Of a stretch of 64,000 nucleotides of DNA, positions 46,236 through 55,638 are shown in pieces (within the stretch, counting starts at the first letter, position 1; each line of letters starts with the position of its first letter). The notes beneath the pieces were generated by a model, which saw nothing but the letters and a program-made list of their open reading frames with translations, was not told the DNA's origin and made no database searches. Source of the stretch: Dehalococcoidia bacterium. Lineage in GTDB: Bacteria > Chloroflexota > Dehalococcoidia > GIF9 > UBA5629. Location of the stretch: contig PLME01000004.1 in NCBI GenBank assembly GCA_003142375.1, forward strand, positions 69,060 to 133,059. The letters are read 5' to 3'. Position numbers and translations under genes: made by a program.

Positions 46236-46814
46236 TTAGATATAGCTGTCGGTGCTTTTATTGAGGCCGCAGCAGTATGATACAGCCTTGCTGGCCAGCC
46301 CGATATACCTGTTCAGATAGTAGTAGCGCTTAGTCTCCAGTGTAATCAGCTCGCAGGATATCTCATCCTCCACGGTCATAATCCCGTAGCTGCGGTGCAT
46401 GGCGGGGAACCTTCCTATAACGCTACCGGGATTGAAAAAGAGTATGCCGTCCTCGACCGTATTCCTGCAAGAGTGTGTGTGGCCGTAGAGTATGGCATCC
46501 AGCTTACCCTCGAACTGTGTGGTCAGCCCCCATTTGAAGCCAAAGGGGAAAGCGCAGCCGTGGCCGTGGATGATGCCGATGCGCTTGTTGTTGACTTCTA
46601 TGAGGTCTTTCTCGGGAAGCCCCGGGATATGTCCGTCATGGTTACCGGCCACACCGCGAAAATCTGCGATCTCTTTGAGGTCATTGACCAGGTCCTCAGA
46701 ATGGAAGTCTCCCAGGTGCACCACCATATCCATACGGGTGAGTGCGTTGATAAGAGAAGTGGGCAGCTCGCTGATGCGGTGTACGTGAGTGTCAGCAATT
46801 ACACCTATTTTCAT
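46236..46814 (-). CDS. YfcE/MJ0936-type metallophosphoesterase
   Basis: MKIGVIADTHVHRISELP...VHLGDFHSEDL...VAGNHDGHIPG...LYGHTHSCRNTVEDGILFFNPGSV. Confidence 0.9.
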   Translation of the reverse strand: MKIGVIADTHVHRISELPTSLINALTRMDMVVHLGDFHSEDLVNDLKEIADFRGVAGNHDGHIPGLPEKDLIEVNNKRIGIIHGHGCAFPFGFKWGLTTQFEGKLDAILYGHTHSCRNTVEDGILFFNPGSVIGRFPAMHRSYGIMTVEDEISCELITLETKRYYYLNRYIGLASKAVSYCCGLNKSTDSYI

Positions 46815-47025
46815 GATATTTTCAATTAAATCCGAACTATTCTCCTGAATGAGCGAACGTGGCACATGTTATCACGTTTTACAAACAATGTCTACCCTTT
46901 TTAAGTGTAATTGCGTCAATTAGCGATCAATTTACTATATCCGAGACATAATCCATGACAGCCGGTATGATTAAGAGGTATAATTCCAACGTTTTGCGTT
47001 TAATTTATGAAGGGAGCCAGGAACT

Positions 47026-48369
47026 TTGATCATAAAAAACCGTGAGGAGCTGATATCCTCCAACCTGCGGGCCAGGGCAGTGGAATTAATCGAAGCCGGC
47101 ATCACCCGTGTCTTGCCGGCCAACTTGCTCAGGGCTGCTATTAAGTATAACCATGAGAGGAGAAGCCTGCGAGTCATGGGCGAAAGCTATGATTTGTCAC
47201 GGGGCCGGATATTTGTGGTAGGCGGAGGCAAGGCCTCCGGGCTGATGGCGGAGGAGCTGGAAAGGATAATTAGCCCCGCCGATATTACAGCGGGCATTGT
47301 AAACTGCAATAGCGGGAATTATGAGACCAAGAAGATATCGGTAAGGCAAGCCGGACACCCTCTGCCGGATGAAGCTGGCGTACACGGCGTGCAGGATATG
47401 CTGGCTATGAAAGCCAGACACTCGATAGGCAGGGGGGATCTTGTCATATGTTTGGTTTCAGGCGGAGGCTCCGCCCTTTTGCCCTGCCCGGCCAGCGGCA
47501 TTACGCTGAAGAGCCAGCAGGAGATAACTCTGCTCCTATTGCGATGCGGGGCCAACATCAAAGAAATAAATACTGTGCGCAAACACCTGTCGCTGATTAA
47601 AGGCGGCAGGCTGGGCGCTTTTTATGAGCCGGCCAAAATAGTGTCTCTTATTATCTCCGACGTTGTCGGCGATGATCTCAATACCATAGCCTCCGGTCCG
47701 ACCGTTCCCGACCCATCTACATTCAGTGACGCCCAGGATGTGTTGAAGAAATACGGGCTTACTGCCAAGGCTCCTAAAAACGTGGTTGATTTTATAAGCA
47801 GGGGCTTGGATGGGCTTGAAGCCGAAACGCCCAAAGAAACCTGTAATTGCGACAACTATGTTATCGGCAATAACAGCATGTGTCTCGAAGCTATGGCGGA
47901 AAAGGCCAGGGACCTGGGCCTGAGGCCGAACATTGTGACAGCGGAACTCAGCGGGGATACTACCAGGATGGCCTTTGAAAAGGCTGAGGAAATAGCCGGC
48001 GGGAATTATAAAGGGTTCGATGTAATCTTGCTGGGCGGCGAGACGACGCCAACCCTGCCCGAGAATTCGGGCAAGGGAGGCAGAAATCAGCATTACGTGG
48101 CTGTCTCGATGCTGGCTATGAAGAAACAGCATCCTCCATGGCTGGTGGCATCAGTAGGAACGGACGGTTCAGATTACCTGCCCGAGGTGGCCGGTGCCAT
48201 GGTGGACGACCGCTCGCTGCCCACGGCTGCGGCAGCCAAGATTGATATCGATGACTATATCGCCAGATTCGATAGCTATTCGCTCTTCAGTAATATGACC
48301 AGATCGCTGATAATTACCGGATCGACCGGCACCAATGTCAGCGATGTGATACTTTACCTGTTAGGCTGA
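47026..48369 (+). CDS. Glycerate 2-kinase (GckA/DUF4147 family)
   Basis: IFVVGGGKASGLMAEELE...GHPLPDEAGV...LVSGGGSALLPCPA...LLGGETTPTLPENSGKGGRNQ...SVGTDGSDYLPEVAGAMVDD. Confidence 0.9.
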   Translation: MIIKNREELISSNLRARAVELIEAGITRVLPANLLRAAIKYNHERRSLRVMGESYDLSRGRIFVVGGGKASGLMAEELERIISPADITAGIVNCNSGNYETKKISVRQAGHPLPDEAGVHGVQDMLAMKARHSIGRGDLVICLVSGGGSALLPCPASGITLKSQQEITLLLLRCGANIKEINTVRKHLSLIKGGRLGAFYEPAKIVSLIISDVVGDDLNTIASGPTVPDPSTFSDAQDVLKKYGLTAKAPKNVVDFISRGLDGLEAETPKETCNCDNYVIGNNSMCLEAMAEKARDLGLRPNIVTAELSGDTTRMAFEKAEEIAGGNYKGFDVILLGGETTPTLPENSGKGGRNQHYVAVSMLAMKKQHPPWLVASVGTDGSDYLPEVAGAMVDDRSLPTAAAAKIDIDDYIARFDSYSLFSNMTRSLIITGSTGTNVSDVILYLLG

Positions 48370-48888
48370 CAGGTCTTTTTCCATGAAGCAGACCAGGAAA
48401 GGCAGGTGTTCAAACTGTTTTGTACCGGTTTCCAGGAAACCGAACGATTTATACCAGTTTTTTAAGTTCGTCTGGCTATTTACCATACCCAGCGCCACTT
48501 TGGTGCCTCCCTGCTGGCGTACATAGTCCAGTAAGGATTCCATCAACTTCCGCCCATAGCCCTGGAGCCTGTAGGCAGGCAGTATTGACAGCCGGTCCAT
48601 ATAGTAAATGCCGCCTTCGCCTTTTTCCGCCGCTATGAAACCAACCTGGTTCTCGTCAACATAAAGTCCCCAAAAGGTTGCCTTTTTATGCAAGTCCCGC
48701 AGCCTTTCCATGGTGTAAAATGCAGGGTGGTCGGGGGTCTTTTCGCGCGTCATATTCATTTCTTCGGCAACCGTCCTGAAAGACTGCCTGATAACTTCCA
48801 GGCTCTTTGCGAGCTGTTCTTCAGTTGTTATTTGCTTTACATCCGGCATATTCGGTTCCTGATCTCCTAAGTTATCGGCCTGTCCCAT
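48361..48888 (-). CDS. GNAT family N-acetyltransferase
   Basis: IYYMDRLSILPAYRLQGYGRKLMESLLDYVRQQGGTKVALGMVNSQTNLKNWYKSFGF. Confidence 0.88.
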   Translation of the reverse strand: MGQADNLGDQEPNMPDVKQITTEEQLAKSLEVIRQSFRTVAEEMNMTREKTPDHPAFYTMERLRDLHKKATFWGLYVDENQVGFIAAEKGEGGIYYMDRLSILPAYRLQGYGRKLMESLLDYVRQQGGTKVALGMVNSQTNLKNWYKSFGFLETGTKQFEHLPFLVCFMEKDLSA

Positions 48889-48898
48889 AAGAAAAACC

Positions 48899-50203
48899 CT
48901 ACTCGATTCCGTTGAGCCTATTATAGTCCCGCCAGTATTTGAGGAAAAGGAAGCCAGGTCTGGCCTCCGGCAAATTAGCCAGGGTTGATCCCCACTCCCC
49001 GACTATCTTTCTCGCTAAGTTGAAATACCTGTCTATACTTGATTGGCTGGGTGCTGTGCCCGCCCGTTCAATAGTTTGCAGCATGTCACGTTCATAACCT
49101 TCGGTTTTCGAATGTATTTCTTTTAAGGCGGAGGGGAAACGCAGTAGGGCTTGCCTGTGCAATTTTTCACATTGCCACCAGTATGAATCGGGGCTGTAGT
49201 CTGCCTGCCCCTCCAGATAGCCAGCCGGGTTAGCCGTGCCGGGGCCAAATACCGGGTAGAAGGGGCTGAGGCAGGGATTAGCCGTTCCCGTAACGTAGAG
49301 CAGGCTCCTTTTTTCGTTAACATTACCGACCATCGAACCAACCGACTGGCTGCGGCGAATGAGCTTGTCCGCGGCATGCATGCAGACCGTGCCGCCGTAT
49401 TTATCGGGGCGGAAGCCATCATGCCCGCCGTGATCACGCAGGATGGCCATGAAGTCGGCGGCGGTCAGTGCACCTTTCTTTTGGGTTAGAAGCTTCCTGG
49501 AACACTCAACCCTGTTGTTGGCCGCAGCTGCCCATGTATAGAGAGGGTCCGAATAACACCGGGCGAAATCGAAGGCGGATTCACTGCGGCACCAGCCTTT
49601 CTTGATGGCGTTCCGGACCAGCCCGGGGGAAACCGCGTCAAAATCGCGGCCGATGGAAATTACGTTGGAAATGCTCCAGACATCCTTGATTTTCTTCCAG
49701 GCCCACCAGTATTTTACAGCCTCCAGCACATACGCTTCTTGAGCATCTGCTATCAGGTAGCTGTTCATATAGTAGAACTTCTGCCTGTAGCCGCAGTTGC
49801 CGCCCTGGCCGTGCGTCTCAAGAAGCCTAATGATAATATCCATTGCTTCTCGGGCCGTCTTGCTCCTTTCCAGTGCCAGCCGCAGCAGGTCCATGCCCGT
49901 CAGCCCAATCTTATCCGGCTTTTCTTTGGTGAAAAGCGCCTCGTTGCCGATCATTACGCCGTATTCGTTGGCGCCCATTTCCGCGCCGAACATCCAGAAG
50001 GGCTGGCAGAGAAGTATCCTGGCGGTTTCCTCAACCTGCGGAATCGAAATATAGGTGCATTTGACGGTCTCTCCCGGCCTGTACCGCTTGCGCGGCTGGA
50101 TGACGATATTCTGGACCTCGTCGGGTTCACGGTCGCTGTTCTTGCCGAAGAGAGTATTGCCGTTTGCTGTAGCCGGTCCCAGGGCAACTATGGTATCGCA
50201 CAT
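48899..50203 (-). CDS. Peptidase C69/secernin-like dipeptidase
   Basis: MCDTIVALGPATANGNTLFGKNSDREPDEVQNI...MGANEYGVMIGNEALFTK. Confidence 0.9.
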   Translation of the reverse strand: MCDTIVALGPATANGNTLFGKNSDREPDEVQNIVIQPRKRYRPGETVKCTYISIPQVEETARILLCQPFWMFGAEMGANEYGVMIGNEALFTKEKPDKIGLTGMDLLRLALERSKTAREAMDIIIRLLETHGQGGNCGYRQKFYYMNSYLIADAQEAYVLEAVKYWWAWKKIKDVWSISNVISIGRDFDAVSPGLVRNAIKKGWCRSESAFDFARCYSDPLYTWAAAANNRVECSRKLLTQKKGALTAADFMAILRDHGGHDGFRPDKYGGTVCMHAADKLIRRSQSVGSMVGNVNEKRSLLYVTGTANPCLSPFYPVFGPGTANPAGYLEGQADYSPDSYWWQCEKLHRQALLRFPSALKEIHSKTEGYERDMLQTIERAGTAPSQSSIDRYFNLARKIVGEWGSTLANLPEARPGFLFLKYWRDYNRLNGIE

Positions 50204-50297
50204 GTATCCCTCCTTCCCGGTCGTCCTTTCTGCATCTTAGCAGAATACAGCTAAGCTTGACAAAACAACCCACGGCTTCATAAAGTGTGTTGATAGT

Positions 50298-51101
50298 TTG
50301 ACCCAAAAAAGTTCGGGAGGATTTTATATGCCGAATTTGAAACAGTTCTCACTGGAAGGCAAAGTTACCATGGTAACGGGCGCCAGCAGGGGCATCGGAC
50401 GTGCTACGGCGCTGGCCTTTGCCAGGGCGGGTTCCGATTTGATATTAACCAGCCGCAAGGCTGAAGACCTGGAAAAGGTGGCGGCTGATATAAGAAACGA
50501 AGGCCGGAGGGCGCTGGTGATCAGCGCCCATCTGGGCAGGACGGAAGATACTAAGAACGTGGCGGCTACCGCCAGGGCCGCCTTCGGCAGGATAGACATA
50601 CTGGTCAACAATGCGGGCACCAGCCCCATTTTCGCCTCTTTCCTGGAGTCCGACGAGAGGCTGTGGGACGCAATTATGAACCTGAACCTCAAGGGACTGT
50701 TCTTCCTGAGCCAGGCGGTAGCTAAGATTATGAAGGAGCAGGGCGGGGGCTGCATCATAAATGTGGCCTCGATAGACGGCTATCTGCCGGAGACTGACAA
50801 TGGGGTGTATGCCGTCAGCAAGGCGGGGGTGATTATGGCCACCAAAGTAATGGCACGGGAGCTGGCGGCTTTCAATATCAGAGTGAACACGCTGGCGCCC
50901 GGATTCGTACATACCAAGCTGCTCGATGCCAGCTTCCAGGCCCGGCCGGGACGTGAGGAAGAATGTAAAGGCTTTGTGCCGCAGGGACGCATAGGAGAGC
51001 CCGAAGACATGGTGGGGACTATGATCTACCTGGCATCGGATGCCTCGAAGTTTGTCACAGGGCACGTGGTGATTGCCGATGGCGGCATGCTTTATATTTG
51101 A
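50298..51101 (+). CDS. Short-chain dehydrogenase/reductase
   Basis: VTMVTGASRGIGRATALAFARAGSDLIL...ILVNNAGTSPIF...YAVSKAGVIMATK; likely start MPNLKQFSLEG at 50328. Confidence 0.93.
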   Translation: MTQKSSGGFYMPNLKQFSLEGKVTMVTGASRGIGRATALAFARAGSDLILTSRKAEDLEKVAADIRNEGRRALVISAHLGRTEDTKNVAATARAAFGRIDILVNNAGTSPIFASFLESDERLWDAIMNLNLKGLFFLSQAVAKIMKEQGGGCIINVASIDGYLPETDNGVYAVSKAGVIMATKVMARELAAFNIRVNTLAPGFVHTKLLDASFQARPGREEECKGFVPQGRIGEPEDMVGTMIYLASDASKFVTGHVVIADGGMLYI

Positions 51102-51116
51102 TCAGATTGAGTTGCT

Positions 51117-51581
51117 CTACTTGAGAGTGAGGGTCTTGCATATCGCCATGATCTGGTCTTTTTTATCCTGGTCGCCGAGCGTATAACCGGTAATAACGAT
51201 CCCCACTCCGTCCTTGTTGACACCAAGAGAATATCCCCACATGTTTACTATCATTATTTTAGCAGTGACTATCGCTTCAACTGCGAAAGTTTTGCCATCT
51301 GCCAGCGTTGTCAATTTGGATGACTGAATATTCACAGTCACGCCTATGTTTTTCAGACCTGGGCTCTCATCATAAGCAGCTTTAATGGCTTTGCCGAAAT
51401 CAGCTTCCGGAGTGCTGCTAATACTTGCCGGAGCAACGCTGGCATTCACGCTGTCGGCGCCCTGGAAGCTGCTTGCAGCTATTGCAAAAACCATGGCACC
51501 CGATTTCTCCGCTGTTATCCAGTTACCGGGATACATGAAACTGAAGCCGTACTCGTCATTGGTATATGTGGCATCGAACAC
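51117..51581 (-). CDS. PsbP/DUF1795-like protein
   Basis: YTNDEYGFSFMYPGNWITAEKSGAMVFAIAASS...; no signal peptide in this ORF. Confidence 0.45.
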   Translation of the reverse strand: MFDATYTNDEYGFSFMYPGNWITAEKSGAMVFAIAASSFQGADSVNASVAPASISSTPEADFGKAIKAAYDESPGLKNIGVTVNIQSSKLTTLADGKTFAVEAIVTAKIMIVNMWGYSLGVNKDGVGIVITGYTLGDQDKKDQIMAICKTLTLK

Positions 51582-51664
51582 TTCCTGCCTCCTTCACTAA
51601 AAATATTATCCACCGGGCAATCTATCACCGTATAATAACATCTTTCAACAACCCGATGTTCAAA

Positions 51665-51702
51665 CTCATAACCCGAAGGTCGCAGGTTCAAATCCCGCCC
51701 CG
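51665..51702 (+). pseudogene. tRNA-Met-like 3'-half remnant (anticodon loop to acceptor)
   Basis: CTCATAACCCGAAGGTCGCAGGTTCAAATCCCGCCCCG: CAU anticodon loop, variable region and T-arm present; 5' half absent. Confidence 0.6.
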
Positions 51703-51705
51703 TTT

Positions 51706-53133
51706 CTACGTTTTCGGGAGCCGGCGGCGTTCGTTATATTCGACTACCATCCTCAGCGCCTCGGCGGCTGCCGGGAAGCTGTAATAGACCGCTTTTTTAG
51801 ATGCCACCATCTTCTGAACAAGCTCGAAAATCACCTTCTGGCGATCGGGGATGATGCCATTTTCGCAAATATAGGCCACCGGCTTGTGTGAAACATCATA
51901 GGCATGGCTGAGAGCATCGCCCCACATGAACAGGGCCGCGAAGGCTTCCCTGGGCATCTGGCTGGGGCGCATGAAACCGACACAAAAATCTATCTCATCC
52001 CAATCAGTCAGCACGTCCACAGCTTTCTCAAGGCTGCCGGAGTCCATCATGCTCTGCGAGTAATCTACCGGGTTGCTCAGCATATTGCCTGCCAGCTGGG
52101 TAAAGCCCATCAGCTTTTCCCTGATATCGGCGGTCACACGCGGCAGCCTGAATCCCCTGCGCTCGAACTCGTCGGTGAGCAGCACGCTGGCGCCCCCTCC
52201 CGGACCGATCAAAAGCGCATTCCTGCCGCCTGGATCGGGTATGAAGGACAGGGTAACAAGGATATCCACCATCTCTTCCACATTGTGGACCATGATGGCA
52301 TTGGACTGCCGGCAGAGCGTTTCCCAGATGGCATGATTTCCAGCCAGCGAGGCAGTGTGGGTGGAGGTAGCCCTGGCCCCGGCCTCTCCGCAGCCTCCCT
52401 TCACCAGTACCAAGGTCTTTTCCTTCGCAGCCTTCTTAAACAGCGGGAGGAACCGCTTGCCATCCTTCACGCCCTCCAGGTACATTGCGATAATTTCAGT
52501 TTGGGGATCTTCGATCATGTATTCCAGGAAGTCGCATTCGTTGAGGTCGCAGGCATTGCCGAAGCTGATGACCTTGCTGAACCTTACGCCGCGCCAGCCT
52601 GCTTCCATAATCACATAGTCTGTGTTGCCGCCGCTCTGGCTGATGAACCCCACGTGGCCGCTTTCCTTGGGAAAGTTAGGGTCGAAGGAGACCTTGGATT
52701 CCGGGCAGTAGATGCCCATGCAGTTGGGACCCAGGATCCTGATGCCTGTCTCATGCGCCAGCCGGGTGAGCTCATCCTGCAATCCTTTAACATCTTCCTG
52801 TCCGGTCTCGGCGAAACCGGCGGTGCAAAAATGGATGGCCTTAGCGCCCTTGGCCGCACATTGCTTGACGATCTCGGGAGCAATTTTGGCGTTTACAGTG
52901 CCGATGGCATAATCGATAGTCCCCGGTATTGCATCGACCGATTGATAAACTTTGTAGCCGTTCAGCTCTCCGCCGTGCGGATTGACCGGATAAAGCGGGC
53001 CCTTGAATTCGAATTCACGCATGGCGCTCCAGAAAGTCCTGGTCCAGTGATGGGGGTTGCTGGTGGTGATCCCTACCAGTGCAACGTTCCTGGGATGAAA
53101 TATAGCGTCCAGCGCGTCGTAAATTTTAGACAT
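51706..53133 (-). CDS. ADP-forming acyl-CoA synthetase alpha-subunit-like / CoA-binding protein
   Basis: AIFHPRNVALVGITTSNPHHW...RILGPNCMGIYCPESKVSFDPNFPKESGHVGFISQSGGNTDYV...STHTASLAGNHAIW. Confidence 0.85.
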   Translation of the reverse strand: MSKIYDALDAIFHPRNVALVGITTSNPHHWTRTFWSAMREFEFKGPLYPVNPHGGELNGYKVYQSVDAIPGTIDYAIGTVNAKIAPEIVKQCAAKGAKAIHFCTAGFAETGQEDVKGLQDELTRLAHETGIRILGPNCMGIYCPESKVSFDPNFPKESGHVGFISQSGGNTDYVIMEAGWRGVRFSKVISFGNACDLNECDFLEYMIEDPQTEIIAMYLEGVKDGKRFLPLFKKAAKEKTLVLVKGGCGEAGARATSTHTASLAGNHAIWETLCRQSNAIMVHNVEEMVDILVTLSFIPDPGGRNALLIGPGGGASVLLTDEFERRGFRLPRVTADIREKLMGFTQLAGNMLSNPVDYSQSMMDSGSLEKAVDVLTDWDEIDFCVGFMRPSQMPREAFAALFMWGDALSHAYDVSHKPVAYICENGIIPDRQKVIFELVQKMVASKKAVYYSFPAAAEALRMVVEYNERRRLPKT

Positions 53134-53238
53134 CAGGCATTCTCCATAGGTGCAGCAAGATTATGTTGATTAACGAGTCAATTAATAACGGCAGTGGAAA
53201 TTATATTATATTACGGTTGTCATAGACAAGCGGGCAAT

Positions 53239-54492
53239 TCAGCCGCCACCGGCTTTTTCCATAGTTATTTGTATGGCGCGGGTCCGCTGCAGCAGCGGCG
53301 GATGCGTGTAATTCAGGAAAACGTAAAAAGGGTGCGGTGTAAGGTTGGAGAGATTATTCCTGGACAATTTCTTCAAAGAATCGACCATCTGTGCAGCATC
53401 CGGCACGGTTAAAGCCGCGAAACGGTCTGCATCATACTCGTATTTACGAGAGAGCATGTTCATGAGCACGGCCAGCACAAGCTCGATAGGTGTATACAGC
53501 AGGCCGAAGAATATCAACCCTGTATAGATCGAAGGCTGCTGTACGTAAAAGGCCTGGTATAGCCCCGGGCTGTTGAGGAAGAGGGATAACAGGAAAAGCA
53601 ATATTCCGAAATGCAAGATGTTAGTGATCAGGCCCCAAAGGATGTGTTTTTTCTTGTAATGGCCGATCTCGTGCGCCAGGACAGCTACCAGCTCGGGAAC
53701 GGTATGCTGTGCTATCAGCGTATCGAAGAGGGCTATTCTTTTATTGCGGCCGAACCCTGTGAAAAAGGCATTGGACTTGCTGGACCTTCTCGAACCGTCA
53801 ATTACATAAACGTTGCTGATGGGGAATTTTACAGATTCAGCATAGCGGATGATAGCACCCCTCAGTTCCCCTTCTTCCAAAGGTGTGAACTTGTTGAAGA
53901 GCGGCATAATCCAGTTTGGTGCGATGAACTCAATAACCAAAAGATAAATGGTCAGTGCCGCCCAACAGTAAAGCCAGGCGTAAACGCCTGCCAGTTCGAA
54001 CAAGGCTAATATACAGGCCAGCAAAGGGGCTCCCAAGATCGCCGCCAGTATGAGGGCCTTCAGCCTGTCGATGATGAAGGTGCGCGGCGTCGTCCTGTTG
54101 AAGCCGTAATGCTGCTCGATAACGAAGGTAGCGTAGATGCTGAAAGGGAGCATCACCAGGTTATAGGCCAGCAGCAAAATGCCGGTATATAATAGCCCGT
54201 TTAGTATGCTTGCCAGTCCCCACGCCCTGACCGCCTGGTCGAGCCAGTTGAAGCCTCCGCTGAACCAGAATGCCAGCAACAGGACCAGGCTGAAGGCGCC
54301 CGTAATCAGCCCGAAACGTGTATTTTCGCGTGTATATTCCTGCGACCTGCGGTACGCATCGGGAGTATAAATGTCCTTGAGTACCTCCGGTGGCTCTAGC
54401 TTTAGTGCCCTGAGATTCAGGATATTGGAAACAAGGTCGAGTACAAACTCCAGCAGGAGAGCTGCCAGGATTACGGCGGCGAAAATATTCAT
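53239..54492 (-). CDS. M48 family (Ste24-like) metallopeptidase
   Basis: LVAVLAHEIGHYKKKHI (HExxH), multi-pass membrane, EYDADRFAA. Confidence 0.92.
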   Translation of the reverse strand: MNIFAAVILAALLLEFVLDLVSNILNLRALKLEPPEVLKDIYTPDAYRRSQEYTRENTRFGLITGAFSLVLLLAFWFSGGFNWLDQAVRAWGLASILNGLLYTGILLLAYNLVMLPFSIYATFVIEQHYGFNRTTPRTFIIDRLKALILAAILGAPLLACILALFELAGVYAWLYCWAALTIYLLVIEFIAPNWIMPLFNKFTPLEEGELRGAIIRYAESVKFPISNVYVIDGSRRSSKSNAFFTGFGRNKRIALFDTLIAQHTVPELVAVLAHEIGHYKKKHILWGLITNILHFGILLFLLSLFLNSPGLYQAFYVQQPSIYTGLIFFGLLYTPIELVLAVLMNMLSRKYEYDADRFAALTVPDAAQMVDSLKKLSRNNLSNLTPHPFYVFLNYTHPPLLQRTRAIQITMEKAGGG

Positions 54493-54589
54493 GGGGGAAT
54501 ATTATAGGAAAATCTCAGGACATGTAAACCTTTGCCGTCCGGCGCCGTTAATATATATGAATTCCAAAAAGATGGGAGGTCTTACTGCC

Positions 54590-54952
54590 ATGAGAAGCTT
54601 AATTATCCTGTTTATGGCGGTTTTTATAATAGCGGTGGTGGGCGGCTGCCAGGTCGCTTACAGCGGCACGCCGGTTGTCGTAAGTTACGACAATACTGAC
54701 AGCAACCTTTTGACCCTCAAAATAACGCAACCGCAGGATGAATCGGTGGTGAGGAGCAACCCCCTGGCCGTCAGCGGCACTGTAACCTTACCGTCGGAAA
54801 TTACCGTGGACGGGGTTTCAGTGGATGTCAAAGACAACCATTTCAATACTTCTATTGACTTGGAACCCGGGCCCAATTCCATCGACATATCGGCCAGAGA
54901 TATTTCGGGCCGCGAGACTTCCAAAAATATCTCAGTGGTCTACGTGCCTTAA
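54590..54952 (+). CDS. Ig-like-fold lipoprotein
   Basis: MRSLIILFMAVFIIAVVGGCQVAYSG lipobox; 'VSGTVTLPSEITVDGVSVDVKDNHFNTSIDLEPGPNSIDISARD'; GGGAGG RBS upstream. Confidence 0.7.
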   Translation: MRSLIILFMAVFIIAVVGGCQVAYSGTPVVVSYDNTDSNLLTLKITQPQDESVVRSNPLAVSGTVTLPSEITVDGVSVDVKDNHFNTSIDLEPGPNSIDISARDISGRETSKNISVVYVP

Positions 54953-54993
54953 TTTTGACAGAACTTCTTCCTATCCTTTAAATTACCCGGGCA

Positions 54994-55638
54994 ATGAAAT
55001 CTATAGTCCTTGCTTCCTCCTCCCCGCGGCGTAAAGAGCTGCTGGAATCCATCGGGCTAAAATTCACCGTCGATGCTACTGAGGTCGAGGAGGACATCGG
55101 GAGCAAACTCAAGCCCGCCGACCTGGTTAAAGCCATTTCGCTGGAAAAGGCAACTGCTGCCGCCGCCCGGCATCCCGATTCTATAATCATAGCTGCCGAT
55201 ACCCTGGGCGTGCTGGGGAACATGTTGCTGGGCAAACCGCGCAGCACGGCGGAAGCGATCGCAATGCTGCGCATTATGAGCGGCAGGTGCCACCGTGTTT
55301 TAACCGGGTTTACCATCCTGGATTCCGGAGGGGACAGCAGGGTTTCGAAGGTGGTGGAGACCAGAGTATATTTTAAAAAGCTGAATGACGAAGAAATCGA
55401 AAACTACGTGCGGAGCAATGAGCCTCTGGATAAGGCTGGGGCTTATGCTATTCAGGGCATTGGTTCGTCACTGGTAGAGAGGATCGAAGGAGATTATTAT
55501 AATGTTATCGGCCTGCCGCTGTATGCGCTGGTTAGTGAGTTGAAGAAATTCGGCGTGACACTACCGGTGGGTGTCAGCCATGTATCGCTGCGGAATCCCC
55601 CGCCAGGTAGCCCGTGGAGAAAGCCGCTTGCAAGTTGA
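54994..55638 (+). CDS. maf: Maf-like nucleoside triphosphate pyrophosphatase
   Basis: MKSIVLASSSPRRKELLESIGLKF...IIAADTLGVLGNMLLGKPRSTAEAIAMLRIMSGRCHRVLTG...YAIQGIGSSLVERIEGDYYNVIGLPL. Confidence 0.95.
   Translation: MKSIVLASSSPRRKELLESIGLKFTVDATEVEEDIGSKLKPADLVKAISLEKATAAAARHPDSIIIAADTLGVLGNMLLGKPRSTAEAIAMLRIMSGRCHRVLTGFTILDSGGDSRVSKVVETRVYFKKLNDEEIENYVRSNEPLDKAGAYAIQGIGSSLVERIEGDYYNVIGLPLYALVSELKKFGVTLPVGVSHVSLRNPPPGSPWRKPLAS

Noticed and set aside
51640-51710. Intact tRNA gene
   Set aside because: No D-arm or 5' acceptor strand can be found; only the 3' half is present, and one T-stem pair is mismatched.
51566-51784. 72-aa ORF containing RRSQVQIPPRF
   Set aside because: This peptide is a translation of tRNA T-arm sequence, not a protein.
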